From contig NC_066585.1 in assembly GCF_024323335.1 (NCBI RefSeq), positions 533,534,082 to 533,598,081 of the forward strand: DNA of 64,000 nt. The letters are read 5' to 3'. A program made the translations under genes and the position numbers. The notes under the pieces were generated by a model that searched no databases, was not told the DNA's origin, and saw only the letters and a list, made by a program, of their open reading frames with translations. Source of the DNA: Lathyrus oleraceus. Its lineage: Eukaryota > Streptophyta > Magnoliopsida > Fabales > Fabaceae. Shown piece after piece: positions 33,305 through 45,257 of the stretch (position 1 is the first letter of the stretch; every line of letters starts with the position of its first letter).

Positions 33305-36300
33305 CATATTCCCATTTTTCTACAACCAGTCTCACTAAATTGACGATTCTGGATTCATTAACCGTCAGTTCGAGCTTAACTTTAGAGGGCACATTCGTAA
33401 AATATTTATCTACCTTTTGACTCTTCAGGTTTTCAAAACAAGGTATGAGCTGAGAGATGTTTGCTTCGCACTGAAGCTTCAGGTTTGGATAATTTTTCTT
33501 CTTCTTGATTCTTATTTGTAAGCTAGTATGCTTTGTGATTTGTGGTTGTTAGCATTAGTTAGTGAATCACTTTAACGCTCTCTTGAACCCTTATTTAATT
33601 ATAGTGGAGTTATTTATTTGGTCTAGACGACTCATGGTTTTTACTCTAATATTGAGCGGTTTTCCAAGTTAAAATATCAGTGTTTTCTTATGTTTTCATT
33701 TGTTTTATTTGTTGTTGATCCTCATAGGTTCCTACAAGTATATGGAATTTTTTATCTGTTGCGTATTAGTATGTTATTGTCTGTTAATTTCCCATATGAG
33801 TGGCATCAAAGCTCTTGTTTAAGGGCTATTTTACTTGTTTGAATAATGGAGTCAAATAAAAATATGAAGATGGTATTCTTGAATGGTTCTGATTACCATT
33901 TGGGGAAGGGAAAGATGAAAGACTTTCTATTTGTGAAGAAGTTGCATTTACCAGTGTTTAGTCCCACAAAGTCGGATTTTATGTTTGATGAAGAATTGGA
34001 GTTTGGACATTTACATATATGTTGTTTTATTCAGTAATATCTATAAGATAATATTTATAATCATATTGCTAATGAGACAAAGGCAAAAACTTTGTGGGAG
34101 AAGATAAAGTTCTTGTATGCCTCTAAATTAGAGAATAACAAATTGTTCTTATTGAATAACTTCATAAGTTTGAAGTATAAGGAAGGGGCTTATATTTTAG
34201 ATCACTTAAGTTAATTTCAAGGGCTTCTCAGATATCAGGAATGGGTATTAAATTTGATGATGAAATTTTGAGACTCTTTCTATTGCTATCTTTAGCAGAC
34301 TCTTGGGACACGTTTCAGGTTTCTATCACAAGTTTAGCTGCTAGAGGTGTTGTTTCTTTGGAAACAGCTAAGGGTGGTATTCTTAATAAGGGGAAGATAA
34401 AGAAAACGCAAGGTTCTTCATCTTAATATGATGTACTTGTCATTAAAAATAGGGGGAAAAGTCAGAAAAAGAAACCAAAGGGTGGTAGAGAGAATAACAA
34501 AAGTAAGACCAAGCCATGATACAAGAATATGGAGTGTCATTATTGTCACAAAATATGACACATATGTAAGTGTTGTTATCAGTGGAAAAGGGATAACAAA
34601 GGAAAGAAGGACGAGTCTAAACAAAAATATCATGAAGATCACAATGATGATCATGTTACTACTGCTACTAGTGGTGATCTCGTTATTCTCCATGATCATG
34701 AGTTAGTTAGTCTTGAATCAGACGAGAGCATGTGAATAGTTGACAGTGGTTCTACGTTGCATGTTACACCAAAGAAGGATTTCTTCATATCTTATACTTA
34801 TGGTAACTTTGGAGTGTTGAAGATGGTTAATCACGGTGTATCTAAGATAATTGGTGTTGGTGATGTTTGCTTGCAAACTAACATGGGAATGCAATTGTTG
34901 CTTAGAGGTGTCAAACATGCTCCTGATGTTCGCTTTAGTTTGATCTCTGTGCATATGCTTGATGATTGTGATTATGACAATCACTTTGGTTCTGGAATGT
35001 GGAAAATTAACAAAGATAACTTGGTTGTGGCTAGAGGGGAGAAATTTTCTAAACTATATTGGACAAAATATTTTGTTTCTAGGGACATCGTGAATGCTAT
35101 CGACATGGAAAATTCTTTGTGGTACTGAAGACTTAGTCATATTAGTGAAAAAAGGCCGAGTGTTTTGGCCAAAAAGGACGTGCTTCCGCGATTAAATAAT
35201 GTAGATTTCAAGAAGTATACTCATTCCATGGATGGTAAACAAACTAGAGTATCCTTCAAGAGACATCCTCCCTCAAGGAAGTCAAATTTACTTCAATTGG
35301 TACATTCTGATGTTTGTGGTCTATTAAAGGTGGTGCACTTTTTTTATTACCTTTATTGATAACTGTTCCATGAAACTATGGGTTTATGCCTTGAATCAAC
35401 ATGGTATTGCACATGAAAATACTCCTCATAAAACTCCTAAATTGAATGGTTTAACAAAGAGGATGAATCAAACACTAATTGAGATAATAGGTGTATGTTT
35501 TTAATCTCACTCCTACTGTTGCTTTAAATTGTGAAGTTCCAGACAAAATTCAGTTTGGAAAGAATGTTAAGTATGTTCATTTGAGAGTATTTGGTTGTAA
35601 GGTTTTTCTACATATTCCAAAGGTTGAAATATCTAAGTTGGATGCAAATTCAAAGCAATGTATCTTTATCGCCTATGGGCAAGATGAGTTTGGTTACATC
35701 TTGTATGATCCTCTAGGGAAAAAGCTTATTATAACCTGTGATGTGGTGTTCATGGAATACCAAACTATTGCAGACATTGATAATGTGGAGAAGACTACAC
35801 CCAAGAAAGATATCAATTTGTCTAGTATTGATCTAGTCCAATTACCTATTCATAATTTGGATATTATTGATGATGATGATCAAAATGATGAGCCAAATGA
35901 TTATGTTGATGATCAACAACTTGGAGATGGGGTGAACATTCCAACTAATTATGATGAATGGGAGAATGATATGACACAAGATGAGAATCTTGGTGAAGCT
36001 CCAAAATCATGTCAAGTTCAACTTATGAGGTCTAACAAATAGAGACAACCTTCTACAAGGTATAGTTATGATGAGTATGTGACCTTGACTAATGAGGTTG
36101 AACTTGAGTGTTTTCAAGAGGCCATGGAAATTGATGAAAATCAAAAGTGGTTGGACGTAATGCATGATGAGATGAAATTATTGCATGATAATCACACTTA
36201 TGATTTAGCAAAATTTCCTAAAGGAAAAAGGGATTTAGAAAATAGGAGGATTTATAAAGTTAAACATGAGAGCAACTCTAGTTTCCAAGGTATAAATCCA

Positions 36301-38233
36301 GATTAGTGGTGAAGGGTTTCTATCAAAGAAATGATGTTGACTTAGAGGTTGGTTGCTACTATTGACTTAGAGGTTGATCAAATGGATGTGAAAATGGATT
36401 TCCTTCATGGTGATTTGGAGGAAGAGATCTACATGAAACAACCTGATGGATTTCAAGTTAAAGGAAAATAAGATCATATGTATATATTGAGAAAGAGTTT
36501 ATACGGGTTAAAGCATAAGACCCGATGTCATAAGACCACTTCATATCATTGCGCCTTTGTTAGAATATTTTCTAACGATGACTTCATTATCCTGTTGTTA
36601 TATGTTGATGATGTGCTTATTGTAGGAAAAAATATTTATAGTTTAAAGAAGTAGTTAGGAGACTCATTTTCCAGGAAAGACATGAGAGAATATAAACAGA
36701 TTCCAGCATTAGAATCATGTGTGACAGAAAGGATAAGAAACTTTGGATGTAATTAGAACATTATATCAAAAGAGTATTGCAAAGATTCAAAGTAAAACGT
36801 TCTAAGGCGGTAAGCACTCCTCTTAGTACTCATTTCAAGTTGAGTTCTAATTAAAGTCCTTTAAGTGAAGATGAAATGTTTGATATGAAACATGTTCCTT
36901 ATGCGTATGTTTTGGGTAGTTTGATGTATGCAATGATGTGTACAAGACCCGATATAGCACACATTGTTGGTACAACTAGTAGATTTTTGTCAAATCCAGG
37001 TAGATAGCATTGGAATGATGTAAAATGGATTTTAAGGTATCTTCATGGTACTACTTGTATTGGGCTTTGCTTTGGAGGAGATAAGCCTACTATAATAGGG
37101 TACTCTAACTCTGACATAGTTGGAGTCATTGATTCTAGAAAGTCAACTTCGAGCTACATGATTAAATTTGTAAGGGGAGCTATTCTTGGAATTCCATATT
37201 GCAAACGTGTGTAGCATTGTCTACTACAAAAGGGTGAGTTCATTTCCATTACCGAAGCGTTTAATGAGTTACCATGGTTGGAGAATTTTTTTGCATGTGC
37301 TTGGTTTTGTTCAAGACAAATATATGTTATTTGTTTATAGTCAAAGCGATATTCATCTTGGTAAGAATCCGACTTTTCATAAAAGGTTCAAACACATTGA
37401 TGTGAGATATCGTTAGATACATGATATTTTGGTTGGTAAGTCGTTGGAGTTATCTAAAGTTCATACATATGATAATGGTTCTGACGTGATGACTAAACCA
37501 CTATAAAGAGGGAAGTTTGAAGCTTGTTGTGATATCGTCGGTTTGGCGATTTCCTCCACATAGTTGTGAGGGGGATTTGTTGGGTTTGGGCTCCCTTCCT
37601 ATGTGGGGAAATGCTCAAATATGATTAGCCCATTTGTCTTACTTATTTAAGTGGAGAGGTTCAATTTATGATTGTGAGAGATAGAGAGAAAATAAGGCTT
37701 CAAAAGAGAGAAAATAAGAGAGAAACATATTCCCATTTTTCTCTAACCAGTCTCACTAAACCAACGATTCCAGATTCGTTAAATGTCAGATCGAGCTCAA
37801 ATTTGAAGGGCATGTTCGTAACACCTGTATCTACCTTTTGACCGTACAGATATTCAAAACGAGGTCTAAGTTGAGAGATATCTGCTTTGCAATGAAGTTT
37901 CAAATTTGGGTAATTTTTCAGCTTCTAGATTCTTATTTGTAAGCTAGTTTGGTTTGTGATTTGTGGTTGTTAGCATTAGTTTGTGAATGACTTTAAGACT
38001 CTCTTATACCCTTATTTAATTATAGTAGAGCTATTTCTTTGGTTTGGACGAATCGTGATTTTAATTCTCATATTGAGGGGTTTTCCACGTTAAAATATCA
38101 ATGTTCTCTTGTGCCTCTATTTGTTTTGTTTGTTGTCATATATTTGTTGTTGATCCTCATAGGTTCCTATAAGTTTTGGGAAATTTTATATCCGTTGTGT
38201 ATTGGTATATTATTATGTGTTAACTTCCCATCA
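33305..38233 (+). mobile_element. Ty1/copia retrotransposon with both LTRs, decayed
   Basis: Left LTR 33305-33796 lacks its first ~147 bp (replaced by Athila sequence). Right LTR 37578-38233 is complete, TGTTGGG to CCCATCA. Primer-binding site 'tggcatcaaagctc' at 33801 (initiator-Met type). Purine tract 'gtgaggggga' just before 37578. Domain order gag-PR-IN-RT-RNase H on the plus strand. An internal deletion removes most of the integrase core. Confidence 0.92.
33846..37416 (+). pseudogene. copia gag-pol remnant with integrase core deleted
   Basis: gag 33846-~34440 ('GSDYHLGKGKMKDFLFVKKL', 'NHIANETKAKTLWEKIK'). Broken zinc knuckle near 34530. Protease ~34735-35128 with intact DSG ('IVDSGSTLHVTPKK'). 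Integrase zinc-finger part 35165-35359. Then about 40 bp on, 'ENTPHKTPKLNGLTKRMN' (35416-35469): the stretch with the catalytic aspartates is missing. C-terminal integrase and acidic linker 35491-36042. RT from 36079 with 'QMDVKMDFLHGDLEEEIYM' and 'LLYVDDVLIVGK' (YVDD intact). RNase H tail 37186-37416 in another frame ('KNPTFHKRFKHIDVRYR'). Multiple stops. Confidence 0.9.
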
Positions 38234-38345
38234 TTCGGTGTGGAGAGAGCAAGCTTACGTGGGTTGAGAAACTCTCTGTATCTTTGGGGTTGTTGAATTA
38301 TAATTCTCTGTGTCAAAGGAGGTTGCTCGATAAAGGCAAGGAAGT

Positions 38346-38699
38346 TGTTGAAATAACTCTGTGTGTCGAATTAGATTAGCTGTCAAAAAGTTGACTTAAG
38401 CTTATTTTGCAATTTTAGTTGAATTAGGTTAGTTAGAGTGTTGCTTAGAGAGCAAGCAAAATCAACCTATAAATAGGGAGCACCCCTATTATTGATTGTA
38501 ACACAAGAGAGAAGTGTAGTTGCACAATTGAATAGAAAATCTCAGTTTGAGAGTAAAGAGTAACTCTGCAGAAATAATTTCTTCTTATTTATCTCGTCAA
38601 ACGCTAATTCCTTTCTTCCCAATTTTCATCTTTTATATTCTTCTTTAAATTATCAATTGTGCAGTAAAGTTCTCCATTGATTTTAGTGAATTTCCAACA
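38346..38699 (+). repeat. copia 5' LTR with TATA box
   Basis: 354 bp with 5-bp inverted ends TGTTG/CAACA. 'tataaata' at 38468-38475 is followed by 'gggagcacccc' and a downstream leader, as in active copia LTRs. It is the only LTR left of this element, so age by LTR comparison is not possible. Confidence 0.85.
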
Positions 38700-38739
38700 T
38701 CTAGTATCTAGAGCACTGGATGAGCAATTCAGGGGAAGC

Positions 38740-39428
38740 AAAACACGATGGTGTTGAATCATCTGAAGGTTCAGAATTATGAGAGTTGGTGTAAATAGAT
38801 GAATGTTGTTTTCTATTGTCAAGATCTTTGGGATCTTGTGAAGGAGTGAGTGATGTCGCTCGAAGAAACCACAACAGATGAAGAAAAGGCCACATATAAA
38901 GAATTGAAGAAGAAAGATTATAAAGATCTTTTTATAATTCATCAATACGTTGATCCAGATAATTTTGAAAATGTCATTGATGTAGAATCGTCGAAAGAAG
39001 CATGGGAAATTCTTGAGAAGTTGTTTGGTGGCCCAGAAAAGGTGAAAGAGGTGAGGTTACAAACTCACATAAGAACGTATGAATTGATTCAGATGGAGAA
39101 TAATGAAAGCATATTTGACTTTTTCACTAGGGTTACGAAACTGGTGAATCAAATCAAGGTATATGGAGAAATGTTGACATCAAGATTAGTTATTACAAAG
39201 ATCTTGAGGTCATTTGCTCCAAAGTTTGACCAAGTGGTTGTAGACATAGAAGAGTCAATTTTTTTTTCAACATTGACAAAGGAGGAGCTTCAAGGGACAC
39301 TTGAATATCATGAACAAAGAATGATAGAAAGAGTTGGAAGCAAGTCAAAAAGTGATATGGCTTTGCAGGCGCAATCAACAAGAGAAAAGAAAGGTAAATG
39401 GAAGTGGTTAGATAACAAAGGTAGATGA
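38740..39428 (+). pseudogene. copia gag remnant
   Basis: The longest open piece is 38850-39428 (192 codons): 'KEAWEILEKLFGGPEKVKEV', 'ESIFDFFTRVTKLVNQIK', 'LQGTLEYHEQRM', the copia gag (UBN2) pattern. Upstream codons from 38748 ('MVLNHLKVQNYESW') belong to the same gag but contain in-frame stops, so the apparent start at 38850 is not the original one. The zinc knuckle (39570-39620, 'CFNCQKYGHYS..') has lost its last cysteine position. Confidence 0.85.
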
Positions 39429-39719
39429 GGCTACACCAATTTGACTGGTCGAAATCAGCAAGAAGGTGGCTGGTCGAATCAGAGAAGACCCTCGTGCCAA
39501 AGTAACCAAAGAGGCGGTGTTGTTGGTAGAGGAAGAGGTGGTGGTAGAAAACCTGACAAAAATCATATTTAGTGTTTCAATTGTCAGAAGTATGGTCACT
39601 ACTCTTGTAATTATCCTGAAAAACAAAAGAATCAAGAATATGATGCAAACTTTGCAAAGTATGAAGAAGAAGATATGTTGTTAATGGTTACAACAAGAGA
39701 TGAAGAAAGATTCCAAGAC

Positions 39720-42215
39720 CAATGGTACTTGGACTCAGGATGCTCATCACACATGACTGGTAGGAAATATTGGTTTGTCAATATAAAACCCTCAATAAGA
39801 ACATGGTAAAATTTTCAAATGAAAATACTCTGGAAGCGGAAGGTATTGGTGATGTTCTGATTATGAGAAAAGATGGAAAAAGGTCAGTAATTTCCAATGT
39901 GTTGTACATACCATGCATAAAAAGTATTTTTCTCAGCATATGGAAGTTGGTCTAAAAGAACTAGAAAATGTCGATCGAAGACAAGATGATGAGAGTTTTC
40001 GACTCAGGTGGAAGGTTAATCTCAAAGGCTCTAATGTCTCAGAATAGAACCTTCAGGATTAAACTTAATATGATGGAGTACAAATGCCTTGCAACTGCAC
40101 CTAGCAGGGATGAAAGGATATGACACCATAGACTTGGCCATCTTAATTTCAAATACATAAGAGATCTGAAAAGAAGAAATATGGTTTTAGGGTTACCAGA
40201 AATCTACATTCCAACTGAAGTGTGTGAGAAACGTGTGCATGCGAAGCATCACAAGAACGACTTCAGCAAGGATGCATGAAGCAAGTCGAAGGCAATTCTT
40301 GAAATCATATACTCTGATGTATGTGGCCCTATCCAGGTGGATTCGGTTGAAGATAACAAATACTTTGTCACATTCATAGATGATTTCAGTTGAAAATCAC
40401 AGACTTACCTAATCAAGAAGAAAAGTGAAGTGATCGAGGTATTTTCCAAGTTTAAATCAATGGTCGAAAGGAAAAGTGGTCGAAAGCTCGAGTTTATGTG
40501 GATTGATGATGGTGGAGAATATGTATCGAAAGACTTCTACATGTTATGTGAGAAAGAAGGGATTATGAATGAGATGGTGCTACCCCACACTCCACAACAA
40601 AATGGAAATGCAGAAAGCAAGAATAGAACCATCATAAATATGGTGATAAATATGTTGAAAGACAAGCATCTACCCAAAGAGTTATAGGGATAAGTTATGT
40701 CGATTGTAATATATATTTTGAAGAGATGTTCGACGAAAAGGCTAGAAAGAATTCCTCCAGAAGAATGTTAGTTTGATGTCAATCCTAGCTTGAGACATCT
40801 GAAAGTATTTGGATTCATATCACATAGACATGTGTCTGATCAGTTGAGAAGAAAACTTGAAGACAAGTCGAGTCAGATGATCCTAATAAGATATCATTCT
40901 ACTGGAGGTTACAAGTTGTTTGACCCAGTGAATAAGTAAGTAGTGGTCAATAGTGACATGATCATAAATGAGCTTAAGGAATGAGATTGGACTGAAAAAC
41001 TCAAGAAAGATTCAGTGAGAATCTTATCTGAAGAACCAACAAGTGAAGTCGAAAGAGAAGTTCGAAAAGAAGAAGTTAGATGACAAACAAGCACAAACAA
41101 ACCTCAAAGGAGAATACAAATTTCTGCAAGATTGCAAGAATGTGTGATCACATCAGATGATGTGGTTGATAGTGAAGGTGAGTTGGTGCAATATGCTTTC
41201 TAGGCAGATGTCAAACCAGTCGATGCGGCTAAGGCATTGAAGGATTCGAAGTGAATGAAAGCAATGAACGAGAATCTGAAGTCCATCGAAGTTAACAACA
41301 CTCAGTCACTTATTGAATTGCCTCAAGGCAAGAAGGAAAACGATGTGAAGTGGGTATACATGGTGAGTTTGAACCCCAAAGGAGAAGTAATTCGACACAA
41401 GGCAAGACTTGTGGCGAAAGGATTTCTCCATAAGGAAGGAATCGACTTCGACGAAGTTTTTGCGCATGTTGCTAGTATTGAAACAATCAGGTTGGTTGTT
41501 GGTCTAACAAACATGAACAACTGACACATATGGCAGATGGATGTGAAATATGAATTTCTGAACGGCCCCTTAGATGAAGAAGTTTATGTTGCACAACCAA
41601 CTAGGTTTGTTAAGCAAGACGAAGAAAATAAGGTATACAGGCTGCATAAAGCCATGTATGAACTTAAGCAAGCTCTAAGAGCTTGGAATAAGAAGATAGA
41701 TAGTTTTCTAAGGGAGAAGGAATTTGTGAAGTGCACAACTGAGCATGAAGTATATGTAAGAAGAAGCAATAATCAATTGCTTATACTATGTCTCTATGTC
41801 GATGACCTGTTAATAACAGGAAGTTGCAAGAAGGAGATTGAAGACTTCAAACATGACCTAAGTGAGGAGTTTGAAATGTCAGACTTGGGAAATCTCTCAT
41901 AATTCCTTGGTATTGAATTCTACAAGAGTGGTAGAGGATTAATGATGCACCAAAGAAGATATGCGGGCGAAATACTCAAGAGATTTGAGATGCAAGATTG
42001 CAACCCAACTTCGACTCCAACTGAGTCCATATTGCAATTGTCGAAAGACACATATAAAGATGATGTCGATCCAACATAGTACAAAAGACTCATTGAATCA
42101 CTTTGATACTTTTGCCACACAAGGTCTAATATAGTATACGATGTAGGTATGATTAACAGATTCATCCAGAAGTAAAAAATATCACACCTAACAACGACGA
42201 AAAGGATATATTAAA
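39720..42215 (+). pseudogene. copia pol remnant (PR-IN-RT)
   Basis: Protease with DSG ('WYLDSGCSSHMTG', 39724-39762). Integrase core with all three acidic positions recognisable: 'YSDVCGPI' (40312), 'WIDDGGEY' (40499, normally followed by D-x-GGEY) and 'PQQNGNAESKNR' (40588). RT 41255-41902: '[20 protein letters not shown]', '[19 protein letters not shown]' and '[10 protein letters not shown]' (41794-41823). Stops lie between most pieces (for example before 'QMDV' at 41522). Not functional, but less decayed than the neighbouring element. Confidence 0.88.
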
Positions 42216-42240
42216 ATATCTGAAAGGGGATATAAATATA

Positions 42241-42322
42241 ATCTAACTTAAATTGATAATTTAATAAAATCTAACTTAAATTGATAATTCAATAAAATCT
42301 AACTTAAATTCTAAATAAATCA
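42241..42322. repeat. 28-bp tandem repeat, three copies
   Basis: Units start at 42241, 42269 and 42297 ('atctaacttaaattgataat' start); the third is degenerate. It begins at the 3' break of the copia element, so it may have formed during repair of that break. Confidence 0.9.
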
Positions 42323-43500
42323 TCAACTTAAAAAAACTCATAAATGATAAATAAGGATAGAATGGAGTAAATATTTACACGCGCCTCTATTTTAGAAAAA
42401 TAGCACCCATTATACCCATAAAAAATTGAAAAAAAAATCCAAAAAAAAAAAATTAGTAACACTCCAATAAACATGATCAAACCCATGAGTAAAAATGAAA
42501 AAAAAAACAAAGTACTTGATTTGCAATGCTAGCTGTTGAAGAATTAATGAGTTAAAGATGAAATTAGGAAATTGGAACGAAATTCGTAAAAAGAATAGTA
42601 GTATAAAATATGGAAAGAAAAAGCTTGTGATACAAGTAATAGTAATGTGGTGAAAATGGTCAACAAGAAGAATAAATGTGGCAGATGCATTGGTCATCGT
42701 GACGATACAAAGACGCAACAATGGGAACGCTATACAGACAGACAAGAGGGAACAAAGTTTCCGCGTAGACAGATCAGAATAACAATGGAAACCACTGTGA
42801 ACTGAAGACTGTATTGAGTGTCATAACAATAAGAAAAACAAAACACGATACAATAAAATAAGGGGATGGAATTTTATAATTAAATAATAATTTCGTGACA
42901 ATTAATTTTAAAAAAGAGTATCATCCTCGTGTCGGATATGAATTTGAATTTATTTTATTTTATTTTATATTTAATATGTGTAATTTATATTATAAGATTG
43001 TTCACTATATATAAACATATTTGTAACTATATTGTTATTTAAAGAAAGTTGATTTAATTGGTAAAAAATTATTGTATTTATTAAAAAATTATGAGGTAAT
43101 TTCTACTGTAAAATAATATGTAAATATCCATATAGTCATATTTTGCATCTCCTGGCTTTAAGATATAAACCCAACTCGTCTAAATAATACTAGTAATTTG
43201 ACTTGAATAATTTTACAAAACTAGATGGAGGTAATGATTGTTGACCCCTTATAAACATGATTTCCATCATATTTTTCCAACCTAAGACTCTTAACATAGA
43301 ATAAATGTCAAATCATTATTAAAAAGGTGGAGTAATTTTTCCTTAAAGATCTTCAACATCATTTCATATATAAAAAGTAAAACTCCTTTTAAACTCAATT
43401 AAAAACAAAATTATTAAAGATTAAAATAAATGATTAAACTAATTTAATTTTTTTGTTGTTTTAAAAATATTTGTTAAAATAAGGGAAAATATATATTTTG
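42323..43500. other. AT-rich spacer
   Basis: No gene supported. A 111-codon minus-strand ORF (42410-42745) is low-complexity Phe/Leu-rich sequence from A-rich DNA and I reject it. Confidence 0.6.
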
Positions 43501-43940
43501 AGATTGTGAAAACTAAAAAGTCGGTTAGGAAATCGTCAAAAGGCGTAAAACCTTCTAGGATGAGTTTGACATAAGTGACTTCCAAAGGAGGGAGATAGCC
43601 GTCGAAAATCAACAAAAGGAGATAAATGCGTCAGAATCAGCGAGACGACAGTTGAAGTGGTACGATAGTGGTCCAAAGAGCGAGGACAACAAAGAACAAA
43701 ATCAGGCTTTGGGCCGCGATCGACATGGTTGTAGTCAATCGAACGATGGAGCTCTAGTGGCTGCGATCGGGAGTGGCGATAGTGCTCGACAGATCGGTCT
43801 ACGCCAACTCGGGTTTCCAAACATCGTGTCTTCTTTTCCCAGTTCGCGTGTTTTGAACTTCTTTGTTTCGGTCTGTGGGCATGTTCGTTAATAGGTTGTA
43901 TTTTGGATTTTGTTATAAATATGTTGGACTTCACACGCTA
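43501..43940. other. GC-richer island of unknown nature
   Basis: About 400 bp with higher GC and many CG dinucleotides ('gcgatcgggagtggcgat') inside very AT-rich DNA. It carries overlapping ORFs on both strands (132 codons minus, 79 plus) with no recognisable domain. It is followed by a TATA-like 'tataaatatg' at 43931. It may be the remains of an LTR or a MITE. No partner copy in the window. Confidence 0.3.
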
Positions 43941-44343
43941 TAAATATGTATCTCGCATTTTTGGGATCAAGTAGCCTAGTGATTGAAATTTCACCATTAA
44001 AAAGGGAATAAATAGGATTTCGTCTTGAGTTCAAACATGTGCCCATGCTACAACCTTTATTGTTTTAATATGGCATATCTCTTGAATTCTTAACTTTAAA
44101 ACATTAAGAACTTCACATATGAAGATAAAGAGAAAAATTATGAATTCTCAGTAAACTTAGAGAGATATGAGTTAAAGTTCCTTGGAGTTATTGAAATTTA
44201 AGAAACTTTTGAAGATATTTAACGAGATTGGAAAACACTTTCGAACAACTTGTGTTTATTTGGTTCAGATATTGAGAGTTAGAGAGATTGAGAAATACTT
44301 GTATATAAATAGGGTTTTATTTTTAGAAATTCAAAAGTCTTTT

Positions 44344-44510
44344 TTTACCACCAGCATCTGATCCACTGGACAAGCTAATCTGGTTCGGGGGGCCAGTTCT
44401 GACATCAAGTGGTTCTAGTCCCCTCTCGATTGCAGTTGAGGGGATTGAATCGTGGTCCTCCATATCAAGTCCAACGCCAATCACCACTTGATCAACTAAC
44501 GATTGGTGGA
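44344..44510 (-). mobile_element. SINE with 13-bp target-site duplication
   Basis: 167-bp insert flanked by the 13-bp direct repeat 'tcaaaagtctttt' (44331-44343 and 44511-44523). On the minus strand it begins with a tRNA-like head, with box A-like 'aagtggtgattggcg' and box B-like 'cgattcaatcccc'. It ends in an A-run next to the TSD, as expected for a Pol III SINE moved by LINE machinery. Non-coding. The family name cannot be assigned without comparison. Confidence 0.82.
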
Positions 44511-45089
44511 TCAAAAGTCTTTTCTTATAACTATTTTTAGAATTATAGTGAATCAGAGAGCTACCCTATTCTCAGTAGTTGATTGTGTGTTCGAACAAAG
44601 TAAACAAATTATTGTGTTCTTGTCTTTTATCTTCTTTTGCTTTATTATGGTTTTGCATTGAATTTGTTTTAGATCATTTGTTTTAATTGTCATTGTTATT
44701 TATTCTCACACGTTGAATTTTGAATTATTCTATGAATTTTTAACAACAAAAATATATAATTTATTTTCTAAATTATACTTACTTTTCATTAATTTTGTTT
44801 TGAAATTTATTTCATTGAATAGTATTTTAAGAATAGTAGCAATATAGTTAAATATGTTGCACTTAATTAAATTTTGTATATATTTTGGTCACCAAATATA
44901 ACTATTTTTCTTTATCTTTGAGCTTGAATGAATATTATATATTACTTATTCTTAAAAAAAATCTAAAGAGAATAACCGTACTATACATCTAGAAACTATA
45001 GATACAGAAAAGAGTGTCCTTCCTAGCAAAGCAAATCTCTCTTTTTCCTTCTCACAAGCCATTCACATCATGTGTTCACACCACTCACA

Positions 45090-45097
45090 TATAAATT
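45090..45097 (+). promoter_or_regulatory. TATA box of the trihelix gene
   Basis: 'tataaatt' 161 bp upstream of the chosen start codon, followed by a long CT-rich leader ('ctttctttctttct' at 45195-45209), a common feature of plant 5' untranslated regions. A transcription start near 45120 would give a leader of about 130-140 bases. Confidence 0.6.
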
Positions 45098-45257
45098 CTT
45101 TCTTTTACTTTTCTCTTTCATATCCATCAAAACAACAACAAACCCATCTTCATTTTTCATTGTAATCAGAGACAAATCACCTTTCTTTTTCTTTCTTTCT
45201 TTCTATAACTTCAAAACTTTATCAACAACAACACTTTCTTTTTCTCATTCAATTTCA

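Larger units (their letters stand above)
38346..42230 (+). mobile_element. Ty1/copia retrotransposon, 5' part only
   Basis: 5' LTR 38346-38699 (TGTTG to CAACA, TATA box at 38468-38475), followed by a primer-binding-site-like 'tctagtatctagagc'. gag, protease, integrase and RT follow on the plus strand. The element stops inside the region after RT ('KISHLTTTKRIY' at about 42180-42215). RNase H, the purine tract and the 3' LTR are absent. The AT-rich tandem repeat at 42241 begins at the break. Confidence 0.9.

Noticed and set aside
42410..42745. 111-codon hydrophobic minus-strand ORF
   Set aside because: Phe/Leu-rich low-complexity from A-rich DNA; no domain, no start or promoter context.
43536..43934. 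132-codon minus-strand ORF
   Set aside because: No recognisable domain and it overlaps another ORF on the opposite strand. It follows from the higher GC of the island.
45072..45257. N-terminal extension of the trihelix protein
   Set aside because: In frame, but it is translated from the CT-rich leader, overlaps the TATA region and has no counterpart in the family. The Met at 45258 fits GT-3 proteins.
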